A stretch of 64,000 nt of DNA from Cannabis sativa (lineage: Eukaryota > Streptophyta > Magnoliopsida > Rosales > Cannabaceae): the NCBI RefSeq assembly GCF_029168945.1, contig NC_083605.1, positions 21,031,280-21,095,279 of the forward strand, given 5' to 3'. Below, piece by piece: positions 10,143-21,368 of the stretch (the first letter of the stretch is position 1; the number at the start of each line of letters is the position of its first letter). The notes under the pieces were generated by a model. The model did no database searches and was not told the DNA's origin. It saw only the letters and a list, made by a program, of their open reading frames with translations. The translations under genes and the position numbers were made by a program.

Positions 10143-12656
10143 TGTAATACCCGGTAAAAATATACATATATTTTAAATTTATTTGTTATACAATTTGTGT
10201 GAGAATAAGTATTTTATTTATTTCTACTAATAGTGAATAGAGATAATTGCTTAGAATACTATTGATAGATTTCTAAACATAGTTGAAATTATAGTAAAGA
10301 TAAAATTATGGTGTTTTTACGAATTAGGATAATTACTCAATTAAAGCCCAATATGAAAGTCTATTAGAGTTTTATAGATTATTTAGTGGGTTTAATTTAT
10401 TGTATGAAGTACATTAAATAACATTATAATGGAATTAATGTTAAAAAAATTCGTAGGTTTGGATAAATTCGCAGGATTAAAAACTGGTTTAGTAAAATGA
10501 TCATATCTAGAGATTTAGAGCTCCGATTGAGGTGATTCCAGTGGCGTTGGAAAGATAATTCAAAGATCTATAAATTTTGTTGTAATTCGAAAGTTTTCTA
10601 GGTAAAAACTGAGCCTAAAGTTACGAGATAGAGGGCTTATTTTTAAAATTTAAAAATTAGATATTTGTTGATTTAATAATATTTTAGCATTTTATTATAT
10701 ATTATTATTTTTAGTTAACCTAACCTTATCAAAATACGATATCTCATAATCTTTTTATCAAACCCTAAACAATCATAGTTTTATTTTTTTCTCTCCAAAC
10801 CAATTAGTCAAAGCCTCATTCTTCTTCATGGTTGCTCCTCTCAAACCTTCCACAATTATTCTTATTTTCTACCTTCATTCTTAAAGTTTTGGATTTATAA
10901 TCAAGGCTTGCGGGCTTGAGACATCAAATAGAAAGTTGTGAAGAGGTATGAAATATTTTCTTACTCAATAATGCTAAATGTTATCTAGGGTTAGGACCTA
11001 TTATATTTTTCGTTTTCAGAAAAAACAAGTTTCAGTAAAGTGATGATATGTCTCTTGATATTGATCCGTGTTTAGAGATTTTTGTATCGTTGGAAAGCTT
11101 ATTCGATTTCCCATAAGTTTTATGAAGAAACTTTTTGTTAATTCGAAGTCATACTATGTCAAAAAGTTAGTTTTCTTAAATATCATGTGATTCTTTTCTT
11201 GAATCTTGTTCTTGCAAAACTGTTTTGGTAAAATTGTAATATCTCTTTGAATATAATTCCAATTTCAAAGATTTTTGTATCATTGGAAAGGGAATTTAAT
11301 TTCCTAAAACTTTTATGAGGATGTTATCTTCTAGTTCTGAACCATTCAATGTCAAAAGTTTGTATTTTTGCTAAGTCGTGTAATTCATTACTCCATATTT
11401 CTTCTCAGAAACAGTTTTAGTAAAACAATCATAACTCCCTCAGTTTTAATCTATTTTTAATGATCTTTATATAATTCGAAAGATAATGAAATTTCCTATA
11501 ATTTTGTAGGAAGACAACTTTCATTGAATTAGTATAGTTGTTGGTCGAAAATAGTGATCTTTTTGCTGTACTCTAAGAGTACGAATTTTAATGTTAGGGC
11601 CTTGAACCATGTGTTGTTATAGGTAGTAGTGACGAGATAACAAGTCTTAAGCAGCGGGATTTGAGGATCTTGTCCTCAACAAGAAAATTTATTGAGGTGC
11701 TTGGAGTAGCAAGAAGGTGTTCTTAACAATTGAGGTAAGAAGAGTGGACATCTGTGCACAGGGTGTATGTTGAAGCATACAACTGTATTATGGGTTTGTA
11801 TTTACACGTTTTATTCTATGGTAGATTTTTGTTTTATGCTAATGTTATTAGTGTGTGATAGTGATAAGGCTTTTGACTGTTTGTGTGAGAATAACACTTA
11901 TAGGATAGGTTTTTTGCTGCTGGTGTGAGCATAGCACTGTAGAATATATTTTTGGCTGCTTGTATGGGTTTACTTGCAGGTTATCCTATCATGGGTGAGT
12001 ATAACTTGTGATAAGGGATTGCCCTATGGGATGCCGAGTGTGAGAACAACACAAGGTAGGGCAAGTCACACTTCATGTCTGATCAACATGAGTGGGAGTA
12101 GATTATCGTATGTGAGGACAATGTGCGATAAGATACTATGTGTTATGTGTGTGAGTATAGCATGCATTAAGATTACACTGTGATATGATCTTGTATTATA
12201 TGTGAGAATAATATGTGATATGACATGTTGTTATATGTATGCAAGTATGGTATGAATTGATTTGATGTTGTGATATTGTTATACTTATGACTATGTTATC
12301 TAGTTAGGGGGGGTTATGTCCAGCATAGCTCTTCTTACTGGGCGTTAGCTCACGGGTACTCTGTGTGCAGGTAAAGACAAAACTAAACAGTGAGGATGGC
12401 AAGCTCGAGGCGTGGATTACATGTTAGGGGATTGTCACGATGTTTTGGTTTAAAAATATTTCATTAAAGATTATGATTCAAATAGTTTTTGTAAAGCTTT
12501 ATATTTTAAGGTTATGAATAAATAAATGTTTTGTTTTAAAAATAATGAGATCTCATGCTTAGTTATTTTTCATTAAAGAAGTCTTTTATTGTCTTTATCT
12601 TAAATGGTTTTAAACGGACTAGCAAGTGTGACGTCTCGGGAAATCGAGGCGCTACA
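10143..12656 (+). repeat. Ty3/Gypsy LTR (chromovirus/Tekay-like), 2.5 kb
   Basis: Starts TGTAATACCC, ends GAGGCGCTACA, and is followed after three bases by TGGTATCAGAGCC, complementary to the 3' end of initiator tRNA-Met. Near the 3' end it has CTTACTGGGCGTTAGCTCACG (12334-12354; a motif shared in weaker form with the other Gypsy LTRs here) and a GCAGGTAAAG-like box. No gene lies inside. The middle holds a series of hairpins at 11883-12230, listed separately. The lineage name is inference. Confidence 0.75.
11883..12230 (+). repeat. Array of short hairpins with similar 7-base loops inside Gypsy LTR
   Basis: About six hairpins. Clear ones are at 11883-11897 (GTGT, loop GAGAATA, ACAC), 11923-11937 (GTGT, loop GAGCATA, GCAC) and 12038-12052 (GTGT, loop GAGAACA, ACAC). 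Weaker copies, closed partly by G-T pairs, have loops GAGGACA (about 12117), GAGTATA (about 12152) and GAGAATA (about 12203). Loops fit GAGNAYA. Function is unknown. Confidence 0.6.
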
Positions 12657-12728
12657 ATATGGTATCAGAGCCTTGACCCAGCCGGAAGTGTGGTCGACGA
12701 GGACGTCGAACCCCGTAAGGGGGGTGAT
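12657..12728 (+). mobile_element. Cassandra TRIM internal domain (72 bp)
   Basis: A very short internal region. It holds the primer-binding site TGGTATCAGAGCC (12660-12672), a GTCGACGAGGACGTC stretch, and a purine-rich AAGGGGGG just before the next LTR. PBS and polypurine tract are nearly the only content, as expected for a TRIM with no coding capacity. It directly follows a Gypsy LTR instead of a Cassandra LTR. Confidence 0.7.
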
Positions 12729-12996
12729 TGTGATAGTCAGTAGTCTCGTGTTCCGTAAGGAGAAATATCGGGTAAGTTGTGCAATTCCACATCGCCTGGG
12801 GAAGGTCAAGTGTGATGATTCTGAGACTGTGTAGGTATGGGACTACATAGTTGAAGAGAGCTTAAATGGATTGATTGGTACTACCTATGTCAATAAGGTG
12901 CATCTTGTTTTTCGGTAGCCCATCTCGAAAGAACTCCACAGCTAAGCGTGCTTGACCTGGAGCAATTTTAGGATGGGTGACCTCCTGGGAAGTTTT
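12729..12996 (+). repeat. Cassandra LTR, 5' part (interrupted by Copia B)
   Basis: Starts TGTGATAGTCAG. It contains the 5S rRNA-like block with box A-like AGCTAAGCGTGCTTG (about 12942-12956) and box C-like GGATGGGTGACCTCCTGGG (12971-12989). Copia B inserted at 12997, only 4-7 bp after this block. The LTR resumes at 23281. The two parts sum to about 431 bp. Confidence 0.85.
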
Positions 12997-13373
12997 TGTT
13001 GGAAATTATTTTACCAGGATCTATTTACTATCATGTATGTTGGATTAACAACCTAATATGAATTCTAAAACAATGAAAATAAACACATATAAAGTTAGAA
13101 AACCTTACAGTGGGTGCAGCGGAATATTATGACTCCTTCCATTCAGATCTCTAGCCCTTGATTCCTTTCTGTAGCAGAGCATCACCAAGATCTGAACCTG
13201 GATCTTCTTTTCTCCTTCTTTGATGCAGATTTTCCATAGTCTTACATACTATGATTGAGATACCACTTGATGTGTGTGGGCACTACTCATCTCACAAGGA
13301 TTTCAAAATTTTCTCTCTTTTCTCTCTAAATTTCGTGGCTTATTATATTTACAAGAGAAGAGAACAAGGTTGC

Positions 13374-13385
13374 TTTATATAGGGA
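13374..13385 (-). promoter_or_regulatory. TATA box of Copia B 3' LTR
   Basis: CCCTATATAAAG on the minus strand, repeated in the 5' LTR near 21742-21753. The 5' LTR copy is the one that would drive the element. Sequence inference only. Confidence 0.5.
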
Positions 13386-14841
13386 AAAGGGAGAGCACAA
13401 CTTTCCAAATAAAACAGTTTCCTTAATTACTGTGTAATCAATTAACTGCCTTATTTAGTGTGATCCACCACTTTCCTATTTTTGCTAGGCTTTGATTAGT
13501 AATTACATGGCAATTAAAATTGAAAATAATAATTGGGAAAATCACAAAGAGGTGGCCGGCCATAGGGTGATATGGGCCTCACTTGGATTTAGCAGTTTCC
13601 TCAATTTTATTTCTATTTCTCCAAAAATGTCATTTTTCCAATTCTAATCATTTAAATGCCAAAACTAATTATTTAATAACTAAAATAGATTATTAAATAA
13701 TATTGTCATTTAAAATAATTATTAATTAAACATACAAAGTCTCTTAATTAATAATTAAACCTAGAAACCCTTTTATTTACGATTTCATCCTTACTTAGTG
13801 AGAATTCATAAAGTAGACATAGTCTAACTTTTAGAATTATAATTGATTAATTAAAATCAATTAACTGAGTCTTACAAGAAGTATGGTCTCAACTAGTATG
13901 GGGACCATGGGTCTATATAACCGAGCTTCCAATAAGTCGAATCGAATTTACCAAGTAAATTCCCTAACTTATTAATTCCTCATTGAATCCACACTTAGAA
14001 CTTGGAATTGCACTCTCAGTCATATAGAACGCTCTATATGTTCCATAATATAGACATGTCATTAGTTATCCATTGTTATAACCCTAATGTGATCAATGAT
14101 CCTCTATATAGATGATCTACATTGAAAAGGCACTACTGTTACCGCTACACGTTCAATGTATTTTATCCTTAAAACACTTAACCCTGTATAAATGATATTT
14201 CAACTAAGTGAAATGAGATCTCCAATATTTATCTTCGTTTGGTTAAGCTCGAAGGAAATCATCCTTTACTTCTATTTGCCAGATAGAAGCTATAGATTCC
14301 ATATTTATGTTAGCGCTCCCACTCAATTGCATTACCGTGTTCCCAAAATGTACGTATCACCCTGACTGTCAAAATTAGGCTTAACTAACAAATCAAAGAA
14401 CACGGATAACACTCTTGAGATTGAACCTAACCATATCAGGATTAAGATCATTTGATCTAGGATCAACAGGTGATATTGAATTGAATAGATATTACGGTAA
14501 ATTTTAATATATCTAATCAAAGTTCAATATCGGTCCCTTCCGATATATACTCCATACATCCGATACTGGTAAACTTTGCCAATGTCCTGGAAAGGACATA
14601 ACACTTTTCCAAGGTGTAAGAATACATATCGCTGATTATACCATGTCAGTCTAAATCCAGTGTTCTGACAAATCAGGGAATAAACTTTTGAACATGTAAT
14701 TAAGATTATATTCCACTGTGCTGACAACACTATAATCTTTAACAAATTCATATGTTCTGGACTTAAAAAAAAAATCATACATTATATACATATAATCATG
14801 AAATAAATCATGTGAACCATGCAACATAAAATGTTATTTCT

Positions 14842-15274
14842 TGTGACAGTCAGTAGTCCCGTGATTCGTAAGGGGAAACACCGGGTAAGCTGTGCAATCC
14901 CACACCGCCTGGGGAAGGTCAAGTGGGATGATTCTGAGACTGTGTAGGTATGGGACTACACAGTTAAAGAGAGCTTAAATTGATTGATTGGTACTACCTA
15001 TATCAACAAGGTGCATCTTGTTTTTCGGTAGCCCATCTCGAAAGAACTCCACAGTTAAGCGTGCTTGGCCTGGAGCAATTTCAAGGATGGGTGACCTCCT
15101 GGGAAGTTTTCCCAGGAAGCGTGCAAGTGAGGACAAAGCACGCTGGAAACACTCGTGTTGGTCTGTAGGGTCAGTCATCAATCCAGGAAGCAGCCAGAGT
15201 GACGTACTCGTGTATAAGAGTCATTAGTCCGTGGGTGTAAGGGCCCAATGGAGGCTTGAAGCGGGGACGTTACA
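14842..15274 (+). mobile_element. Cassandra solo LTR with 5S-like domain, TTTCT target repeat
   Basis: A 433-bp TGTGACAG...GTTACA unit inside the Copia B LTR, flanked by perfect TTTCT repeats (14837-14841, 15275-15279). The other Copia LTR at the same point reads straight through, which proves an insertion. One LTR only means the original TRIM recombined between its LTRs. The 5S-like domain at about 15010-15107 is intact. Confidence 0.9.
15053..15107 (+). promoter_or_regulatory. 5S rRNA-like internal control region in Cassandra LTR
   Basis: AGTTAAGCGTGCTTGG (box A, 15053-15068) and GGATGGGTGACCTCCTGGG (box C region, 15085-15103) match plant 5S rRNA, with about 16 bases between them, close to real 5S spacing. 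Cassandra LTRs are known for carrying such Pol III promoters. Sequence outside the core is diverged, so this is not a 5S gene. Confidence 0.8.
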
Positions 15275-15344
15275 TTTCTGATCTTTATTAATAAGTAAAT
15301 CTGATTATATGAAATGAGTTTTATTTAGGGCATAAAACCCAACA

Positions 15345-17030
15345 AACTCCCACTTGCACTAATATAAAACAAAAAGTGCATTTCAAATAATCCTTAACAC
15401 CTTGATACACAAATCAAGTGGAATAGTAGTAAACTCCTCGTAATAGGATCTGATAGGTTGAATTAAACACAACCTCTTCTCCACCATTACTCTTCCTTAA
15501 TCACAAAATCCTTGATAATGTGAAATTCCTCTCTATATGTCTACTCTCTTGGGATACTGGATTCTATACTTTTTGGCAACTACTCTTTGGTTATTCAGGA
15601 AGTAACCCTAGTAGTTAAGGCAAGTTGGAACAGTGCCACAAATGTATAGAACTTTCCTTAGACTGAATAAGTACCTTTCCTGCAACTTTAACATTCAGTC
15701 TCTTTCTGGTAGACTAAGAGATTTCAGATAGGTTTTTACACTTCTCCAAAATCACTACTCCACCCCCAAAGTAATCACCATCTCATCAGCTGACTTTCTA
15801 GCACACAGGCAAGTCTCGAAATCTGATGTGGTGTAGTCTAAGAGTTTCAAAACCACCCTTATTGACTAACATATAGTTCCTCTTCTTAATCTTAAAAATT
15901 TACTTGATTGTCTTCCAATGTTCCTCTCCTGGATTAATCTGATACTTACTCATTACTCCCACTCAACAACAGGTGTCTGGTCTAAGGCATACAAAAGCAT
16001 ATCTGAGACCTCTCACTGTTGATTTAAGAAATTCTTTCATGACTTTATCTTTTCTGGAATAGTTGAGACTTTTCCTTAGATAAATAAAATCTATGCTTAG
16101 AAGTTGTGAAGCTTCTATAGATTGCCATTGGAAAGAAAATGCATCAGCATCTCATGCTTGCATTAGAGTAAGTAATTTCCAGGTATACCACAAGCCATAG
16201 GTTTAGATAAACTCAAACCTATAATACTAGGAACAGGAAGTTTGTTAAGTCCATTGAATAGACTTATTAACGAAAGTTTCCTTTCATGTCCTTGTAATAG
16301 AAAACTTTAGGTTACTCCATGTGAATGGATCAAACCGTAGTTCTCTTGGCTTTCTTCTTAGTTTCTTATCTTGACAATCCATTACTTGTTTAAACTCACA
16401 ATGGATTTTAATCACTAGTGTCTTCCAAGTCATAAGAAGGTGAGTTCCTAGAAACTCTCCCACTACAACAAGGTACCGTGAACTATGTCAAAGAAAACTA
16501 AATGGTATAGACGTCTTCAGTTGTGTTAAGACAACAGAGGCAGTGGGATCATCTTGTAAAATAAGACGATAGAACACTTTTGGAATCAAGAAAAAATATC
16601 TCCTTTTTTTGCTACTTTATTTTCAGACTTAGTCATTTTCTTAGAAAAGTAGTATTTGTTTAAACAAACACTTTCTTATCTAATGACTATGGGATGCTCC
16701 ACCCCTAATCACTTAGAATAGCTAACACACATGCAAACCAAGGTTAGCAGTTCTAGCTTTTCTTAAGATTTCGATTAGGTCAGCCATGAATCTAGTAATG
16801 ATTTACATAAAGTATACAACCATTGCATCATTCTGAAATTATATTACCATAGAAGGATTTAGGCAACCACTAGTAACTAATCATCAATATGCAACTCAAA
16901 TTTCTGGGGAGGTAAGTTTGGATATAATTCAAAAATCAAATTAATGATCTTTGAACTGCATATCTACTAACTTTTTCTCCACCCCTATCAGTTCGCAAGA
17001 TCTTTAACTACTTTCCATTGCTAGAAATTC
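15345..17030 (-). pseudogene. Copia B pol 3' end remnant (RT/RNase H)
   Basis: Homologous along its length to 4913-6581 of copy A and to 63241 on of copy D. On the minus strand it holds decayed fragments of the Copia RT/RNase H end, with the polypurine tract AGTGGGAG immediately before the LTR. Stops are frequent and no frame longer than about 60 codons survives. Upstream, homology to any pol text that I can recognise fades beyond about 17030. Confidence 0.65.
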
Positions 17031-18060
17031 ATGAAATTTTTCAAACATTTTCAAATTTCTTTTGCGTAAGGTAAAATCTAGAGTGATCGTTTTAAGAATA
17101 CAACGAAAACTCATATCCACCCCTGAATGTACATCCATCTTCGAATGAGATGATTATACTTTCAGTGGATATAGGCATATTAACTCTTTGCAGAGAATGA
17201 TCTTGTCAAAACCACTATGAACAAGATACAAATGCCATAGATTTATAAAATATGTGGTTGTAACTTTTGATGACTTAAGTTTAATTACAACAAAGAGTTC
17301 TTAGAATAGTGCAAGTGGATTCTGGTCACAGAATACTAAACTCATACAGTTTAAATCCATTGAAAAAAAAATGGTTATGAAACACTTGTGAAAGTGTAAT
17401 TGTATAATTAGTAACTCTTTCTTGGACCACCACTACTAATCTAACTCTATGATTTGCCTATACAAGTAGGAGATATCTAAGATTGAGGATTTATATCATT
17501 TAGGGATAGAATTCCGGGAATATAATCATATGCGTCATCTAATTTCTTAAGAGAAAATAAGACTTTATATGATTTATAGACCATTCATCTAATGATATGT
17601 CATTAAGCTAATTCGAAATGAATAAGCTAAGAGGAATTAGGATAATTTCGTTTTAAATAAGAATCCAACGATGCTCCGATTAGCGAGAATCAAAGTAATC
17701 TTATTTATACAATCTTCTTGTTTCATATTGTAAAATACTAGTCTAAGGTGTCATCAATTGATGAACAGTTAGATGTTGCATATACAATATTTATCTTTCG
17801 AGATCTAACACTATTATGTTAGTCTAATGGTGAAAATCTATTAGGGATTTATCTCATTAGAAAAACAAGCCAAGTTAGACCAACAATGAAGATTCGAAAT
17901 TAAACTACAATTTAATAACAGAAAATAACATGGTTCAATACAAATTCATACACAATTCAGAAATTATGAAAGCATATAGCAAGTAGGAATGACAAGTGAA
18001 AATACTAAAACATACAATCCTAAATAATTTCCAAGTTTTTCAACAAACTGATATCAGTGT

Positions 18061-18197
18061 CCCGTTTAGGCGAGAGTCAAAGCTACCATTCATTGAATAG
18101 AGTTGTCAGCTCATCTAAAATGTCAAACATTCTAGCAACCTTTTATTCGATCAACATGTGAATCCGCGTTGTCCCGTTTAGGCGAGAGTCAAGGCTA
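18061..18197. repeat. Pair of ~25-bp direct repeats in Copia B interior
   Basis: TCCCGTTTAGGCGAGAGTCAA occurs twice with one later substitution (AAGCTA / GGCTAT context), 112 bp apart. A weaker relative (GATTAGCGAGAATCAAAG) lies at about 17678. Confidence 0.75.
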
Positions 18198-18253
18198 TTC
18201 TATCTTATGAGCTTCCACCATTGTTTCATATTCTTGCAAGTCTTATACAGTCG

Positions 18254-18358
18254 CCACCATTAGGGTGGTCATAAACTATATAAAAAACTTACAAGATTAC
18301 TTATCTTTTGAGATTAAACGGTGCTAACTTGCTAATGAACGTTCCTCCATTAGGGAGG
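18254..18358. other. Two hairpins with the same loop and compensating stems
   Basis: CCACC-ATTAG-GGTGG at 18254-18268 and CCTCC-ATTAG-GGAGG at 18344-18358. Stems are five base pairs, the loop is identical, and the middle pair is A-T in one and T-A in the other. Confidence 0.6.
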
Positions 18359-19722
18359 ATTACTCACTAAAACAATAGCTATGTAAAACCAACAATGGAG
18401 ATCGAATATCCTAATAATAATAAAGCTCATTATTTAATGAAGGGTTGTATTTTCTTCTAATATTTATTTTAATCCATTTATTTTAAATATATATTTAATT
18501 AAAATTTCCAATTTAGAATGAAAAATTCCAAATATAAATTTTAATTTAATATTTATAAATTATACTTAGATGGATAAATAACGTGAATTATTTCCATCTT
18601 AGTAATAATTTCCATAAATATTTAGAAAATTATTCAATTTAAGTTGTTTGAAAATTAATTTAAATTAATTTACAACTCAAATTTAATTTTCTATAAATAT
18701 ATATTGCATTTCAAAAAAGTGTATAAGAATACTACTTTCGAAAATGCTTTTAAAATAAAATAAAATAAATCCTGGAAAATTACTCTAATTTTATGTTGGC
18801 CCAAAATTAATAAAAATTGATTTTCAACAAAAAATTATAATTCTCCTATTTAATTAAATATCTAAGAAATTTTTTAAATATTTAAGTATCATGATTAAAA
18901 ATCAACTTAAATATTAATTTTCTATTTAATTAAATACACTAGAAAAATACTTCAAGCAAAAAAGATAATAACTATCTAGACTTTCAATGACTAATTAATC
19001 CAATTTCTAATTATAATATATTTTAGTTCATTTATTTTAATTAATCATTAAATGAAAAAATCAAAGATTTAAGTTGGTCCAAAATTAAATAAATAATTTT
19101 CAACTTTAATCTATTTTTCAAATAAAATTCGAAATTTCTGCATTAAGGTGATGCAATTTCAAAATTTTGAGAAATGATTAATAAAATAAAATAAAATATA
19201 TTTTGAAAATTATTCAAACTTAAGTTATCTTGAAATAAGATTCCAAACTTAAAATAATTTTCAACTTTAATTAAATAACATGAAAATAACAATATTAAAG
19301 TATCATGATGAAAATCAACTTAGATATTGAAATTTTCAATTTAATTAAATGTATTAAATTCAAGAAATAAATAATTAAGTAAAGAGGAAACTTAATTATT
19401 AATTCTAGTTTAATACTAGAAAAATATATTAAACTTAGATTGTACCAAAATTAATTATTAAACAATTAATTTCACAATCAATGATATTTTCCTATTTAAT
19501 ATTAGAAATAATAATTAGTACTTGAAATAACTATCTAGAATATATCATTAACTAAGTGTTTTTCTAAAATTAACTTTAAAATATTACAATGAAAAATAAA
19601 TTTCATATATTTTAAAAGTTAATTATGTTGCTAATTCAATTTTAATTAGGTTAGACTAATATAATTAACCTAATACAATTGTTTAAATAAGGCAAATGGG
19701 CCTTCACAATTGGGGTAGTTCA

Positions 19723-19782
19723 TGTGAGGGGGAGCTGGGTTCAGTATGTCGTACCCACTTCTATTGGCCCCCAACTCTCACA
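19723..19782. other. Long imperfect hairpin in Copia B interior
   Basis: Outer arms TGTGAG/CTCACA, then GGGG/CCCC and inner TGGGT/ACCCA. This is a GC-rich island in very AT-rich sequence, about 1.6 kb from the 5' LTR on the element's own strand. Confidence 0.45.
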
Positions 19783-21368
19783 CAAGGCCCAAAAGAGAGG
19801 AATTTAACCTTAAAATAAACAATTATTATTCATTGAATAAGCCCAAATCTAATTAGACCTAAATAAATTTCCTTATGTCAAAATTTATTTTAGCAACCTA
19901 TTCCATTTACTTAGTAAAAACTTAAATGGGCTTCCTATATGCATCTAAGCCCAAAAGCAAACATATAGGCTCACACAGGTCAAATGATTTGGATGGGTCC
20001 TATCATGTTACTAGGTTTACACAGATGAAAGAAGTACGAAATTTACCTGTTACAAATTATTTATAAGATCTATCGTCAATTGGACTATGATTAAAATCAG
20101 ATCATTGGATCTGTCAACAAGTTAATCATACCAATTAAGATCAGATAAATAATAGGTTTGTTAAAAAATTTTGAATAAACAATATTAATAAACAAACATT
20201 GTCCATGTAACAGATGTGAAAATAAGATATTAATATAATTAAATTATTATTCTTAAACTAACCAAATAAAGGAAACTAATTTTAAAATATCTAGGTTTAC
20301 TTGAATCAAATTAAATTAAATATCTAATAAGATCAATGATTTGAAAGGAAAGAATCTCCAATATTACTTTCAGATCTTATAATTTAATAAAATAAACCAA
20401 TTTTAAAATAAATTTGGTTAGCTAATTATTATTTTAGGAATAAAATAATAAATGAATAATAATTACCATAATTATATGTCAAAATATCTCAAATTAAGCA
20501 ATATTCAAATCTTTACAAAAATATCTATGTTATTTAAATATTTAAGATATGATTTATAAATTCCCAATAAGAAAAAAATGATATATATATAGAAAAAAAT
20601 ATCATTTTTATACTTATAATTTATAAATAATTAAATATTTAACAAAATAACAAATTTTGAATTTGAAAAATATTATGGTAAGTATATCTATAAAAATATC
20701 TATGTTAATTTAAAATTTATTAATTATTTAATTTGTCATATAAGATAATTTTAATATAATATTTTAAATAAAAAAGACAAAGCTATATTTTAATTTAAAA
20801 TATCTTAAATATCAAAATATCTAATCTTATAATTAAATAATAAATAAATATTAAATAAGTTAACAAATTTTTAATCTAACCATAATAGGAAATATTTAAA
20901 ATTAGAAACATTCCAAAATAAAAATATTTAAAAATTGGAAAAATTCCAAATTGAAAATATTTAAAATTGGAAATATTTCAATTTAAAAATATTTAAAAAT
21001 GGAAAAAAGAGTTTTGGGAAACAATCCCATGAAAAAATTGGATTTTTAGGGAAAAAACCCAAAAATTCGCAATTTGTAGGGAACACCATTGAACCCTGGT
21101 TTTCCAAAAATTATAACTCTTTCAATTTTTATCGAAATCAAGTTCCGTAAAAAACAAAATTGCTTAATTTTTCACAAGGAATCCAAATAAAATATTTTCA
21201 AAAATTGAAAAAATTATATTTCATGGAAAAATTTCGTACAACATTAACATTCATCACATAAGCACATAAACCAACATGAAACCATCCAAATCAACACAAA
21301 AACATGCAAATCATCGTTTTAATTCATATTACATGAAAGTAAATCATTACCATGGATCTGGTGCCAGT

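Larger units (their letters stand above)
12997..15344 (-). repeat. Copia B 3' LTR with nested Cassandra solo LTR
   Basis: TGTTGGAAATTATTTTACC to GGGCATAAAACCCAACA on the plus strand. It is 2,348 bp including a 433-bp insertion at 14842-15274 plus 5-bp repeat, so about 1.91 kb without it. A minus-strand TATA box (CCCTATATAAAG) lies at 13374-13385. Confidence 0.9.
17031..21368 (-). other. Copia B interior: AT-rich, apparently non-coding leader region with structured repeats
   Basis: About 4.3 kb with no recognisable gag, protease or integrase. It has twin direct repeats around 18061-18085 and 18173-18197 (TCCCGTTTAGGCGAGAGTCAA core), two short hairpins at 18254-18268 and 18344-18358, a longer GC-containing hairpin at 19723-19782, and then almost pure AT-rich sequence up to 21240. 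Next to the 5' LTR (21350-21366) is a degenerate primer-binding site, TGGCACCAGATCCATGG on the minus strand, resembling the initiator tRNA-Met site at all but about three positions. Confidence 0.55.

Noticed and set aside
12660..12672. tRNA gene fragment
   Set aside because: TGGTATCAGAGCC is the complement of the tRNA-Met 3' end, i.e. a primer-binding site after an LTR.
15010..15110. 5S rRNA gene
   Set aside because: Only the internal control region matches, it lies inside a TRIM LTR with target repeats, and the outer parts of 5S are missing. Known for Cassandra.
20580..21000. Possible satellite in AT-rich Copia B interior
   Set aside because: Recurring AAATATTTAAAAATTGGAAA-like strings are short and irregular, as expected from low complexity.
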